DNA of 64,000 bases. Origin: Trujillonella endophytica (GTDB lineage Bacteria > Actinomycetota > Actinomycetes > Mycobacteriales > Geodermatophilaceae). Shown in pieces: positions 52,490 through 60,493 of the stretch. The stretch's first letter is position 1, and the number at the start of each line of letters is the position of its first letter. The notes under the pieces were generated by a model that did not search any database, was not told the DNA's origin, and saw only the letters and a program-made list of their open reading frames with translations. A program made the translations under genes and the position numbers. The stretch is taken from positions 310,001 to 374,000 of the forward strand of contig NZ_JABGCI010000002.1 in NCBI RefSeq assembly GCF_019799905.1, read 5' to 3'.

Positions 52490-53332
52490 TCAGTCGCGGG
52501 AGCGGCGGCGGAACGCCGTGACCGCGAGCGGCGCGAAGATCGCCGTCAGGACCAGCGACCAGCCGATCGACACCGCGACCGGGTTCTGCAGCGGCCATGC
52601 GGCATCCGCCGCCGCGGGCGGCCCGTTCCCCCAGAGCTCGCGACAGGCCTGGGTGATCGCGGAGACGGGATTCCACTCGGCGATGGTCCGCAACCACGCG
52701 GGCATGCTCTCCGGCGGCGCGAAGGTGTTCGCCACGAACGTCAGCGGGAACATCACCGTGAACATGAAGCCCTGCACCGCCTCGACGGTCCGCATCATCG
52801 ACCCCACCCAGATGCCGAGCCAGATCACCGCGAAGCCGAACAGCAGCAGGAGCAGGAAGGCGAGCACTCCGTCCACGACGCCGTTGCGGATCCGCCAGCC
52901 GATCAGCAAGCCGGTGACGGCCATCACGGCGACGCCGATGCTCGAGTGGATGAGGCTCGAGATGCTCCGCCCCACCAGCACGGCCGACCGCGGGATGGGC
53001 AGGGACTTGAACCGGTCGACGATCCCCTTCTGCAGGTCGCTGGTCAGGCCCATCGCCACGATGGCCGAGGAGAACACCATCGTCTGGACCATGATCCCGG
53101 GGAGCAGGAACTCCTTGTAGTCGGCGCCCCGCACGGCGATCGCCCCGCCGAAGACGTAGGCGAACAACAGCACGAACATCACCGACTGGACCGTGACGTC
53201 GAGCAGCATCTCGGGCATCCGCCGGATGTGCAGCAGGTTGCGCCAGACGATGGTCGCCGATGCCCGGACCAGGGAGGGCGGGGCGATCGGCGGGCGAGCG
53301 GCAGGTGCCCGGGTGGTCTGCACGGCGGTCAT
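52490..53332 (-). CDS. ABC-2 type exporter permease (DrrB-like), second system
   Basis: The 280-residue permease has six hydrophobic segments, PEMLLDVTVQSVMFVLLFAY, GIVDRFKSLPIPRSAVLVGR and the C-terminal EWNPVSAITQACRELWGN, all typical of DrrB/DrrC proteins. The ATG overlaps the ATPase stop (ATGA). No regulator gene is adjacent, unlike the first exporter at 15-17 kb. Confidence 0.92.
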   Translation of the reverse strand: MTAVQTTRAPAARPPIAPPSLVRASATIVWRNLLHIRRMPEMLLDVTVQSVMFVLLFAYVFGGAIAVRGADYKEFLLPGIMVQTMVFSSAIVAMGLTSDLQKGIVDRFKSLPIPRSAVLVGRSISSLIHSSIGVAVMAVTGLLIGWRIRNGVVDGVLAFLLLLLFGFAVIWLGIWVGSMMRTVEAVQGFMFTVMFPLTFVANTFAPPESMPAWLRTIAEWNPVSAITQACRELWGNGPPAAADAAWPLQNPVAVSIGWSLVLTAIFAPLAVTAFRRRSRD

Positions 53333-54312
53333 GACGCGACTCCCTCGGTGCTCGGGTTCGAGGCGTTCTCGGCGTCGGCACGGCGCCCGGTCAGGTGCAG
53401 GAAGACGTCGTCCAGACTGGGCCGGGCCAGCCCCAGGTCGTCGAGTTCGATGCCGCTGGTCTCGAACACCGCGGCGATGCGGGTCATGTCGCCGAGCCCG
53501 CCGGCCTGTGCGGTCAGCCGTCGGCTCCCCCGCTCGACGTGCACCTCCTGGCTGCAGGAGCTCATCAGCTCCGCCGCCCGTTCGAGGTCCGCGGCATGGG
53601 TCAGCGTGACGACGACGCTGGCCCGTCCGGCCTGGTCCTTGAGCTGCGTCGGGGTGCCGGCGGCGATGACCCGGCCCTTGTCGACGACGACGATCTCGTC
53701 GGCCAGCTGGTCGGCCTCCTCCAGGTACTGGGTCGTCAGGACCAGGGTGGTGCCCTCGCTCACGAGCTCCCGGAGGACCGCCCACAGCCCGGACCGGCTC
53801 TGCGGGTCCAGGCCGGTCGTCGGCTCGTCCAGGAAGAGGATCGGCGGGGCGGCCAGCAGGCTCACCGCCAGGTCGAGACGGCGACGCATCCCGCCGGAGT
53901 ACGTCTTCGCCATGCGGTCGGCCGCATCGAGGAGGTCGAAACGGGCGAAGAGCCGCTCGGTCGCCTCCCGGACGTACTTCCTCGGCAGCCCGTAGAGACT
54001 GCCGATCAGCTTGAGGTTCTCCCGGCCGGTGAGGATCTCGTCGACCGTCGCCGCCTGACCGGTGAGGCCGAGGCTGCGACGGACCTCGGTCGGCTGCCTC
54101 ACGACGTCGAAGCCGGCGACACGACCCGTTCCGCTCGTGGGGACGCTCAGCGTGGTGAGCATCCGCACGAGGGTGGTCTTGCCGGCCCCGTTGGGCCCGA
54201 GCAGGCCGAGGACCGAGCCCTCCGGGACGACGAAGCTCACACCGTCGACGGCCCGGGTCCCGTCGAAGTGCTTGACCAGGTCGATCGCCTCGACAGCAGG
54301 TGCGGCGTTCAT
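53329..54312 (-). CDS. ABC exporter ATPase (DrrA-like), second system
   Basis: The 327-residue ATPase has Walker A GPNGAGKTTLVRM, signature YSGGMRRRLDLAVS, Walker B ILFLDEPTTGLD and the DrrA C-terminal extension RPSLDDVFLHLTGR. It pairs with the overlapping permease gene as an antibiotic/lipid exporter of unknown substrate. ATG at 54312. Confidence 0.93.
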   Translation of the reverse strand: MNAAPAVEAIDLVKHFDGTRAVDGVSFVVPEGSVLGLLGPNGAGKTTLVRMLTTLSVPTSGTGRVAGFDVVRQPTEVRRSLGLTGQAATVDEILTGRENLKLIGSLYGLPRKYVREATERLFARFDLLDAADRMAKTYSGGMRRRLDLAVSLLAAPPILFLDEPTTGLDPQSRSGLWAVLRELVSEGTTLVLTTQYLEEADQLADEIVVVDKGRVIAAGTPTQLKDQAGRASVVVTLTHAADLERAAELMSSCSQEVHVERGSRRLTAQAGGLGDMTRIAAVFETSGIELDDLGLARPSLDDVFLHLTGRRADAENASNPSTEGVAS

Positions 54313-54622
54313 GCCGCGATCCTGTTCCTGGGGACCGACAGTTCGGCGGCGGTGGTTCTCCAGGGGGTCATGCGGCCAGCATGCGACCTCGAGTCCGCAG
54401 GAGGGCAAGCGGATTTCGGGGACCGGACGACCGGTACAGCGCCCCTGGTCCGGGCAGCCGGGTGCAGGACGGGTGGGCGCGGGGCGCCGCCGGGTGACGC
54501 ACCGGGACGGTCCGGCCGGCCGCCTCGGCCGGCGAGCGCGAGCTCGTGCCTGCCGGGCACGAGCACGAGGGCCACGGATCCGTCGAGTCCCGGAACGCAG
54601 CCGTCCTGCCGATGAGTGCTCC
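54313..54622. promoter_or_regulatory. 310-bp gap upstream of the second ABC exporter
   Basis: No convincing gene is seen. The gap holds a perfect hairpin with arms GCTCGTGCC (54542-54550) and GGCACGAGC (54556-54564), and a GC-rich inverted segment near 54510. It must contain the promoters of the ABC operon and, if real, of the small + strand gene that follows. Confidence 0.35.
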
Positions 54623-54847
54623 GTGGCGGGATCGGTTGGGCCGGGCAACCGGATCGACGAGGGCGAGCCCACCCGGTTCACCCGCGAGGAGGCCGACCGG
54701 GACCGGGTCGGCTGGTGCGTCTGCGGCCTATCCGGCCGGCAGCGCCACGTGAAGGTCACCCCGGCCGGCGCGCGGCCGGTGCTCTACGAGCGCGGCGACT
54801 TCACCTGCCGGGGCACCTGGCCCGGCAGGCACCGCCGCACCGACTGA
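54623..54847 (+). CDS. Small cysteine-containing protein (hypothetical)
   Basis: A 74-residue frame with charged, natural-looking composition: TRFTREEADRDRVGWCVCGL, RQRHVKVTPAGARPVLYERG and DFTCRGTW. CVC plus one more Cys could bind metal. Codon bias matches its neighbours (G/C at third positions). It lies alone on the + strand between divergent and convergent genes. The GTG start is uncertain. No family recognised. Confidence 0.42.
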   Translation: MAGSVGPGNRIDEGEPTRFTREEADRDRVGWCVCGLSGRQRHVKVTPAGARPVLYERGDFTCRGTWPGRHRRTD

Positions 54848-54876
54848 CGCGACCGGGAGGACACGTCTCCGCGACG

Positions 54877-56133
54877 TCAGCGGGCGAGGGCAGCCTGCCG
54901 TCGAACGGTCTCAGGCGGCGCCGGGTCGGCACCGTCGTCGTCCCGCGGCTCCTCGGTGAGACGGCGGCGGGAGCCGCCCTCGGCCAGCAGCGAGACGGCC
55001 AGGAAGGCGAGGAACTCCGGCGTCGCGTCGAACAGCCCGCTCTCCAGCACGCTGCGACCGAGGACGAAGACCAGCAGCCCGAGGAACAGCGCGCGGTGGG
55101 CCCGCGGTGCCCGGAGCGCCCCGCGCAGCGTCCACAGCGCCCACAGCCCCGCGACGAGGCAGCCGAGCAGGCCGGCCTGCACCAGCAGGGAGACCCAGCT
55201 GCTGTCCAGTGGCTGCTCGGTCCAGTACTGCCCCCTCACCGGGATGATCTTGACCGACAGCCCCCCGCCGAAGGCGAGCTGCCACTGGTCGTCGGCCCAC
55301 GTCGTCGCGGCGTCCCAGGCGATGAAGCGGGACTGCACCGTGCTGGTGCCCTCGCCGTCGCGCTCGAGGAAGCTCCCGATCGCGTCGGTGCTGAAGACGG
55401 CGACCGTGGCCGCCACCCCGGCCAGCAGGGCGGCGACCACCAGCCCGACCCGGGCGCGGCGCATGTGCAGCGCCATGACCAGCAGCGCGGGGACCAGCAT
55501 GAGCAGCGCGGTGCGCGAGCCGGTCGCCCAGACGACGCCCAGCGCCACGGCGGCGACCGCGGCGGCACCGGCGCCCGCCGTCCCCATCGCGATCCGCCAC
55601 CCGGCGTGGAGCACGACCAGGCAGGAGAGGAGGGCGAGGGTGTTGGGGTCGACCTCCGGGTATCCGCCGGCGAGCCGGCCGCTGGAGAGCGTCGACAGGC
55701 CGGTGACCGCCGCCACCCCGCCGATCACGGCACAGGCGCGCGCCAGCGCGGCGAAGAACTGCATCGCCGGGTAGCAGCGCAGCAGGAGCACGACCGTGAG
55801 GGCGAGGATCGTCACGCGGACGGCGACGACCGCGCCGGCCATCAGCGGCCCGTGGGTCAGGGCGCCGAGCACCGACGCGACGAGGAGTGCTGACAGCGCC
55901 CACAGCGTCCCGGTCCCCACCCGCAGGTGCGGACGGCGGGCGCCCGAGTACGCCACGACCAGGGCGACCACGCTCAGCGCGCCCTTCGCCGCGACGACCG
56001 GGTCCAGCGAACCCGCGAAGTAGGTACCGCGCCGCCAGCCCACCGTGGTGAGCACGAGCAGCAGCATGCACACGAGGAGCCGGACCGGGATCCCGTCCGA
56101 CGCCGGACGCGGCCTCCGCCCGCCCGCGGTCAC
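54877..56133 (-). CDS. O-antigen ligase/polymerase-like membrane protein
   Basis: The 418-residue protein has about ten membrane helices and, in the large loop, RFIAWDAATTWADDQWQLAF followed by GGGLS and a WxSL region. This layout fits the WaaL/Wzy family, which ligates or polymerises surface glycans. It is last in the polysaccharide operon; the GTG overlaps the flippase stop (GTGA). Its small, Arg/Glu-rich C-terminal tail is cytoplasmic. Confidence 0.85.
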   Translation of the reverse strand: MTAGGRRPRPASDGIPVRLLVCMLLLVLTTVGWRRGTYFAGSLDPVVAAKGALSVVALVVAYSGARRPHLRVGTGTLWALSALLVASVLGALTHGPLMAGAVVAVRVTILALTVVLLLRCYPAMQFFAALARACAVIGGVAAVTGLSTLSSGRLAGGYPEVDPNTLALLSCLVVLHAGWRIAMGTAGAGAAAVAAVALGVVWATGSRTALLMLVPALLVMALHMRRARVGLVVAALLAGVAATVAVFSTDAIGSFLERDGEGTSTVQSRFIAWDAATTWADDQWQLAFGGGLSVKIIPVRGQYWTEQPLDSSWVSLLVQAGLLGCLVAGLWALWTLRGALRAPRAHRALFLGLLVFVLGRSVLESGLFDATPEFLAFLAVSLLAEGGSRRRLTEEPRDDDGADPAPPETVRRQAALAR

Positions 56134-57404
56134 GCCGGCACCGCCTGCTGGACGACGGGCACGCGCGGACCGGGATCGGTCAGGCGCAGCACCACGGACT
56201 GGCGGACGGCGACGGCGGCGAGCACCGGGCCGAGGGCCAGGGCCACCGGCGACCACTCCGCCTGGCCGGGCGCGAGGAACACCAGCGCGGCCACGGCGGC
56301 CAGCGACCCGGCCTCGAGCGTGCGCAGGGCCAGGACCCGGCGCTGCCGGCCGTGGACGGAGGCCAGCGAGGCGTACGGCAGGAGCACGGCGCCGGCGACG
56401 GCGTAGAGGGTCCAGCCGACGACGCCCACGACGGGCACGTCGTAGTCGCCCCCGGTGAGCGCCGGGCCGAGCACCGGCAGCAGGACCAGGCCCGCGACGC
56501 CGATCGCCGCGATGCCGCCCACCAGGCCCATGGCCGCGCGGTCGGCGACCCGCAGGCTGTCGGCCACCGGCCGGCCGCGCAGCGCGACGAAGTGCGGCAG
56601 CAGGAAGGACCCGATGCCGGCGACCAGGGTCAGCATCGGGGCGGTGTAGACGCGGGCGGCCTCGACGGGGCCGTAGGCGGCTGCGCCGACCGCCGCGACG
56701 ACGAGCACCCGCAGCAGGGTCAGCGAGCCGGGCCGGATGGTCTGGGCGGCGGCGCGCCAGACGCCGAAGTCCGCGACCGCGCGCAGGGCGGGCCGGCGCC
56801 AGGGGCCGGCCGGCCGCTCGCCGGCCGGCAGCAGCGCCCACGCGACGACCGCGGCGGCCACCTGCCCGGCCAGCAGCGCGACGACGAACGAGCCCAGCGT
56901 CACCGGACCGGCCGTCCCGCACAGGGCGAGCGCCGCCAGCGCGCCGACCAGGCTGGTGGCGTCCACGGCCGGGAGGGCGGCGTACCGGCCGGTGGCCATC
57001 AGCAGCCGGCGCAGGGTGTCCTCGACGACGAACGCGGCGCAGGCGGGCGCCAGCAGCAGCCCGGCCCACAGCGGCACCACGTCGGTGACCAGCGCGGCGA
57101 GCGCCCCGGCCAGCCCGGCCGCGGCGGACACCAGGACGGTCCAGACGTGCAGGCCGGCCCGCACGTCCCGGTCGTGCCGGTCCAGCACGGTGAGCGAGTC
57201 GCCCACCATCCCGCTGCACACGGCCGTGGCCAGCACGAGCGCGCCGTAGACCAGGGAGAACACCGCGAGGCCGCCGGCACCCAGCAGCCGGGCGGCGGCG
57301 ACCTGCAGGGCCAGGCCGGCCAGCGCCATCGTGGCCTGTCCGAGGACGGCGGCCGTCGCCCGCCGGCGCAGCAGGCCGGACAGGGACGGGAGCAGGGAGG
57401 GCAC
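56130..57404 (-). CDS. Polysaccharide flippase (MATE/Wzx-like)
   Basis: The 424-residue protein has about 12-14 membrane helices and the oligosaccharide-flippase features near the start (GQATMALAGLALQVAAARLL) and GPVEAARVYTAPMLTLVAG. It would flip undecaprenyl-linked units across the membrane. The GTG at 57404 follows the deacetylase stop by 14 bp. It sits between deacetylase and ligase genes, in keeping with a Wzx/Wzy-type pathway. Confidence 0.85.
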   Translation of the reverse strand: MPSLLPSLSGLLRRRATAAVLGQATMALAGLALQVAAARLLGAGGLAVFSLVYGALVLATAVCSGMVGDSLTVLDRHDRDVRAGLHVWTVLVSAAAGLAGALAALVTDVVPLWAGLLLAPACAAFVVEDTLRRLLMATGRYAALPAVDATSLVGALAALALCGTAGPVTLGSFVVALLAGQVAAAVVAWALLPAGERPAGPWRRPALRAVADFGVWRAAAQTIRPGSLTLLRVLVVAAVGAAAYGPVEAARVYTAPMLTLVAGIGSFLLPHFVALRGRPVADSLRVADRAAMGLVGGIAAIGVAGLVLLPVLGPALTGGDYDVPVVGVVGWTLYAVAGAVLLPYASLASVHGRQRRVLALRTLEAGSLAAVAALVFLAPGQAEWSPVALALGPVLAAVAVRQSVVLRLTDPGPRVPVVQQAVPA

Positions 57405-57418
57405 GGTCGGTCCGCCGC

Positions 57419-58162
57419 TCAACGCGCCGCGGGAGCGGGCAGCGGACGGCGGATGCGGACGGCGTGCCGGGCCAGCCGCGCCACGATGTGGGCGCCGGTG
57501 TCGCGCGGGCTCACGTAGCAGCGCGGCAGCGTGTGCCGGTCGCCCGGGGCGTAGTCGCCGGTGACGCAGGCGTTGTCGTAGCCGGCGGCGCGGACGGCGT
57601 CGGCGGCCGCCGCGTCGTAGGCGCCGTACGGGTAGCAGAAGCCCGGCACCTCGGCCTGGACGACGTCCTCGAGCAGCCGCCGGCTGTCGCCCACCTCGGT
57701 GGCGAGCGCCAGCGGGTCGGCGCCGGCGAGGCGGGCGTGGGTCATCGTGTGGCTGCCGACCTCGTGCCCGGCCGCGGCCACCGCGCGCACCTCGTCGGCG
57801 GTCATGATCGGGAACTGCGGGCCGGTGTCCCACGAGTTCGTGGCGCCCATGTGCCCGGCGACGACGTACACGGTCGCCGTCATGCCGTGCCGCTCCAGCA
57901 CGGGGACGGCGGTGGTGAGGAAGTCCGCGTACCCGTCGTCGAAGGTCAGCCCGACCAGGCCCGCGGACTCGCCGCGGTCGACGGCGCGCAGCAGCTCGGT
58001 CTGCGAGACGCCGCGCAGGCCCAGCCGGCGCAGCAGCCGCAGGTGCCGGTCGAGCCGGTCGGGGTGCACGCGGATGGCGTGCGGATCAGGCTCGGTCGAG
58101 GCGCTGATCGAGTGGTACATCAGCACGGCCGGGGCGGAGACCCGGCTCAGGGCGGCGGTCAT
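57419..58162 (-). CDS. Polysaccharide deacetylase (CE4, NodB-like)
   Basis: The 247-residue enzyme has the NodB-fold motifs LTFDDGYADF (catalytic and metal-binding Asp), HEVGSHTMTHARL (metal His pair), and the later CYPYGAYD. It probably removes acetyl groups from a glycan. No signal peptide is seen, so it may act on lipid-linked intermediates inside the cell or lack a detectable signal. The ATG overlaps the glycosyltransferase stop. Confidence 0.9.
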   Translation of the reverse strand: MTAALSRVSAPAVLMYHSISASTEPDPHAIRVHPDRLDRHLRLLRRLGLRGVSQTELLRAVDRGESAGLVGLTFDDGYADFLTTAVPVLERHGMTATVYVVAGHMGATNSWDTGPQFPIMTADEVRAVAAAGHEVGSHTMTHARLAGADPLALATEVGDSRRLLEDVVQAEVPGFCYPYGAYDAAAADAVRAAGYDNACVTGDYAPGDRHTLPRCYVSPRDTGAHIVARLARHAVRIRRPLPAPAAR

Positions 58163-59364
58163 GCCGCGGCCCCGGTGCCGACGGCCTGCTCGGCCGGAGC
58201 CGCGGGGAACTCCCGCGGCGCGGGGACCTGCGGGCGCAGGGCGGCCACGGCGTCGACGAGCTCCGCGGCGTACCGCTCGGGCGCCGAGCGCCGCCGGGCG
58301 ACGGTGGCGTCGGCGAGGGCGGCCTCGCGGAAGCGGGGCCAGCCGGAGGCCACGCGGGCGATCGCGTCGGCCCAGGCGGCGACGTCGCCCGCGGCCACGG
58401 CCTGGACGCTGGGGTAGCCGGCCGCGGCCTCGCGCAGGCCGCTGTGGTCGCTCACCACGAGCGGCCGGGCGGCGAGGACCGCCTCCACGGCGGTGTTGCC
58501 GAACGACTCGTCGCCCACCGCGGGCACGAGGACGACGTCGGCGCCGGCCAGGTCGGGCCAGACGTCGGCGTGGAAGCCGAGGAACTCGACCCGGTCGCCG
58601 AGGCCGCCGTCGGCCACGGTCGCGCGCAGCTCGTCGGCGAACCACTCGTACCCGGGGAAGACGTCGCCGACGACGGTCAGGCGGGCGTCCACGCCCCGGC
58701 GCACCAGCTCCGCCAGCGCGGCGAGGGCGACCTGCGGTCCCTTGCGGGGGTTGAGCCGGCCGACGAACAGCAGGCGCAGCGGACCGTCCAGCCGCGTCCG
58801 GGCCGGGACCACCTCGGCGGGTCCGCGGACGGCGTTGTGCACCACGGTGGCGCGCCGGCGCAGCCGCGGCGCCACCTCGGTGAGGACGTCGAGGGTGAAC
58901 CGGCTGTTGGCCACGACGCGGTCGGACAGCGCCGGGCACAGGGCCATCCCCCGGCGCAGCAGCCGCGGGGCGGACTGCTCGGCCTCGTGCACGTGGCAGA
59001 CCGACCGCCGGCCGGCGATCCGGGCCAGCAGCGGCCACGACGGCAGGGTCAGGGTGCTGACGTAGACGCCGGCCGCGCCGTGCCGGCGCAGCAGCCGCAA
59101 CGCGGGCACGAGGCCCCGGACGGCGTCGGCGAGCAGCCGGAGGGCGCCGCGCGGCCGCAGGGCGGCGTTGCGCAGGACCGGCATGGGGCAGGTCTCGACG
59201 CGCACCCCGCGGGCCTCGAGCTCGGCCGCCAGGGGGCCGGGCCCGGGCAGGGCGACGGTGACGGCGAAGCGGCCGGACAGCGCGACGGCCGACTCCAGCA
59301 GCATCCGGTCGGCGCCGTAGAGCTCCGCCCCGGGGTGGACGACCAGCAGGGACGGACGGGTCAT
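58159..59364 (-). CDS. Glycosyltransferase family 4
   Basis: The 401-residue GT-B enzyme has the Rossmann start LLVVHPGAELYGADRMLLES, FVGRLNPRKGPQVALAALAE in the C-terminal domain and the GT4 ExxxxxxxE element in DESFGNTAVEAVLAARPLVV. It adds a sugar to the surface polysaccharide intermediate. Both ends overlap neighbours by 4 bp, linking it to the CDP-alcohol phosphotransferase and the deacetylase. Confidence 0.93.
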   Translation of the reverse strand: MTRPSLLVVHPGAELYGADRMLLESAVALSGRFAVTVALPGPGPLAAELEARGVRVETCPMPVLRNAALRPRGALRLLADAVRGLVPALRLLRRHGAAGVYVSTLTLPSWPLLARIAGRRSVCHVHEAEQSAPRLLRRGMALCPALSDRVVANSRFTLDVLTEVAPRLRRRATVVHNAVRGPAEVVPARTRLDGPLRLLFVGRLNPRKGPQVALAALAELVRRGVDARLTVVGDVFPGYEWFADELRATVADGGLGDRVEFLGFHADVWPDLAGADVVLVPAVGDESFGNTAVEAVLAARPLVVSDHSGLREAAAGYPSVQAVAAGDVAAWADAIARVASGWPRFREAALADATVARRRSAPERYAAELVDAVAALRPQVPAPREFPAAPAEQAVGTGAAA

Positions 59365-60182
59365 CGCGGCAGCCGCCCCATCTCGCGGTACCACTTGACC
59401 GAGGCGAGGGCGAGGAAGCCGGCGGCCGCGGCGAAGAGGACGGTGTAGACGGAGACGAACGGCCACGTCCAGCCGAACAGGACGAACGTGCAGGCCAGGA
59501 GGCCGTAGTCGGTCGGCAGCGTGAGCACCGAGCGGCCGATGCCGGCGGGCTGGGAGGTGGGCGCGGCGCGGGTGGGCGCGCCGTGCTGGGCGCGCAGCGC
59601 CTCGTTGAGCATCGTGCCGAAGTAGGTCACCGCATCGACGACGCAGTAGCCCAGCGGCACCAGCAGCCAGGCGCCGTCCACGTCGGTGTGGCGGTACAGC
59701 CCGATGAGCACGGCCAGGTGCAGGCTCGAGGCCTTGGCCGCGTCCACCATGTGGTCGAGCCACTCCCCCGCGGGCGAGCCGCCCCCGCGCAGCCGGGCGA
59801 GCTGCCCGTCCGCGGCGTCCAGCGCGTAGCCGACCACCAGGCAGGCGGCCACCGCCAGGCCCATCGGCACCGACGGCGACACGAGGGCCAGCAGCGCGAC
59901 GCCGGTGGCGGTGGCGGCGGCGCTGAGCGCGGTCACGGCGTTGGGCGTCAGGGCGGCATGGAAGGCGAACGCGGCGAACACCCGGCCGAGGGGCCGGTTG
60001 ACGAAGCGGGAGTACAGCGGTGCGCCGGCGGCGCCCTTCTGGGCGGCCGACAGCCGCCCGAGGGTGGCGCGCAGCCCCTGGGGGGCGGTCTCCGGCCCGG
60101 GCCGGGGGTCGACGACGGTCCCACGGCGCGCGTCCTCGAGCTCGGCCTCGACCTCGACGAGGGCGTTCCGTGAGCCGTCCAC
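59361..60182 (-). CDS. CDP-alcohol phosphotransferase
   Basis: The 273-residue membrane enzyme carries the CDP-alcohol motif DAADGQLARLRGG with GEWLDHMVDAAK (the D..DG..AR...G...D...D pattern) and five or six helices. It transfers a phospho-alcohol from or to CDP-linked substrates, as in phospholipid or inositol-phosphate synthesis. The GTG at 60182 has GGAGG five bases upstream, which decides the start over a longer frame. First gene of the five-gene operon. Context suggests a polymer or glycolipid decoration rather than a bulk phospholipid. Confidence 0.87.
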   Translation of the reverse strand: MDGSRNALVEVEAELEDARRGTVVDPRPGPETAPQGLRATLGRLSAAQKGAAGAPLYSRFVNRPLGRVFAAFAFHAALTPNAVTALSAAATATGVALLALVSPSVPMGLAVAACLVVGYALDAADGQLARLRGGGSPAGEWLDHMVDAAKASSLHLAVLIGLYRHTDVDGAWLLVPLGYCVVDAVTYFGTMLNEALRAQHGAPTRAAPTSQPAGIGRSVLTLPTDYGLLACTFVLFGWTWPFVSVYTVLFAAAAGFLALASVKWYREMGRLPR

Positions 60183-60435
60183 TGGGGCCTCCGTTGCTGG
60201 TGCCGGACCGATCCGACGACGCGGAGGGCGTGCGGGACGCACTCCTCCCCTTGTCGTCGCTCTGACCAGCATCGACACGAGGAGGACGCGAGGGGAGGCC
60301 TGGCCGGACGCCCTCACCCGCACGGGTCACCCGGCCGGGCACCCCCTCATCCGGTGGTGGTGGGCGCTGCGCCGGCCACCACCCAGGGTCACGACGCCGC
60401 GGTCCTCCAGGGACCGGTTCGGACCGGCCGAGGAC
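60183..60435. promoter_or_regulatory. Upstream region of the polysaccharide operon
   Basis: No gene is evident here. It must contain the operon promoter. An inverted repeat with TGGTGG/CCACCA arms near 60356-60388 and a GAGGAGG near 60280 are the only notable signals. I cannot identify a confident -10/-35 pair. Confidence 0.35.
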
Positions 60436-60480
60436 AGCCCGATGCCGGACCGGCCGCGAGGGCCGGCCCGGCATCGGGCT
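60436..60480 (-). terminator. Hairpin after the PKD/LamG gene
   Basis: Perfect 13-bp arms AGCCCGATGCCGG (60436-60448) and CCGGCATCGGGCT (60468-60480), with additional GGCC pairing inside. It lies 13 bp beyond the stop of the - strand surface-protein gene and fits an intrinsic terminator stem. Confidence 0.78.
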
Positions 60481-60493
60481 CACTGCGGGGAGG

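Noticed and set aside
54900..55890. Open frames on the + strand across the O-antigen ligase-like gene
   Set aside because: They lack plausible composition and oppose a membrane protein with clear helices in a coupled operon.
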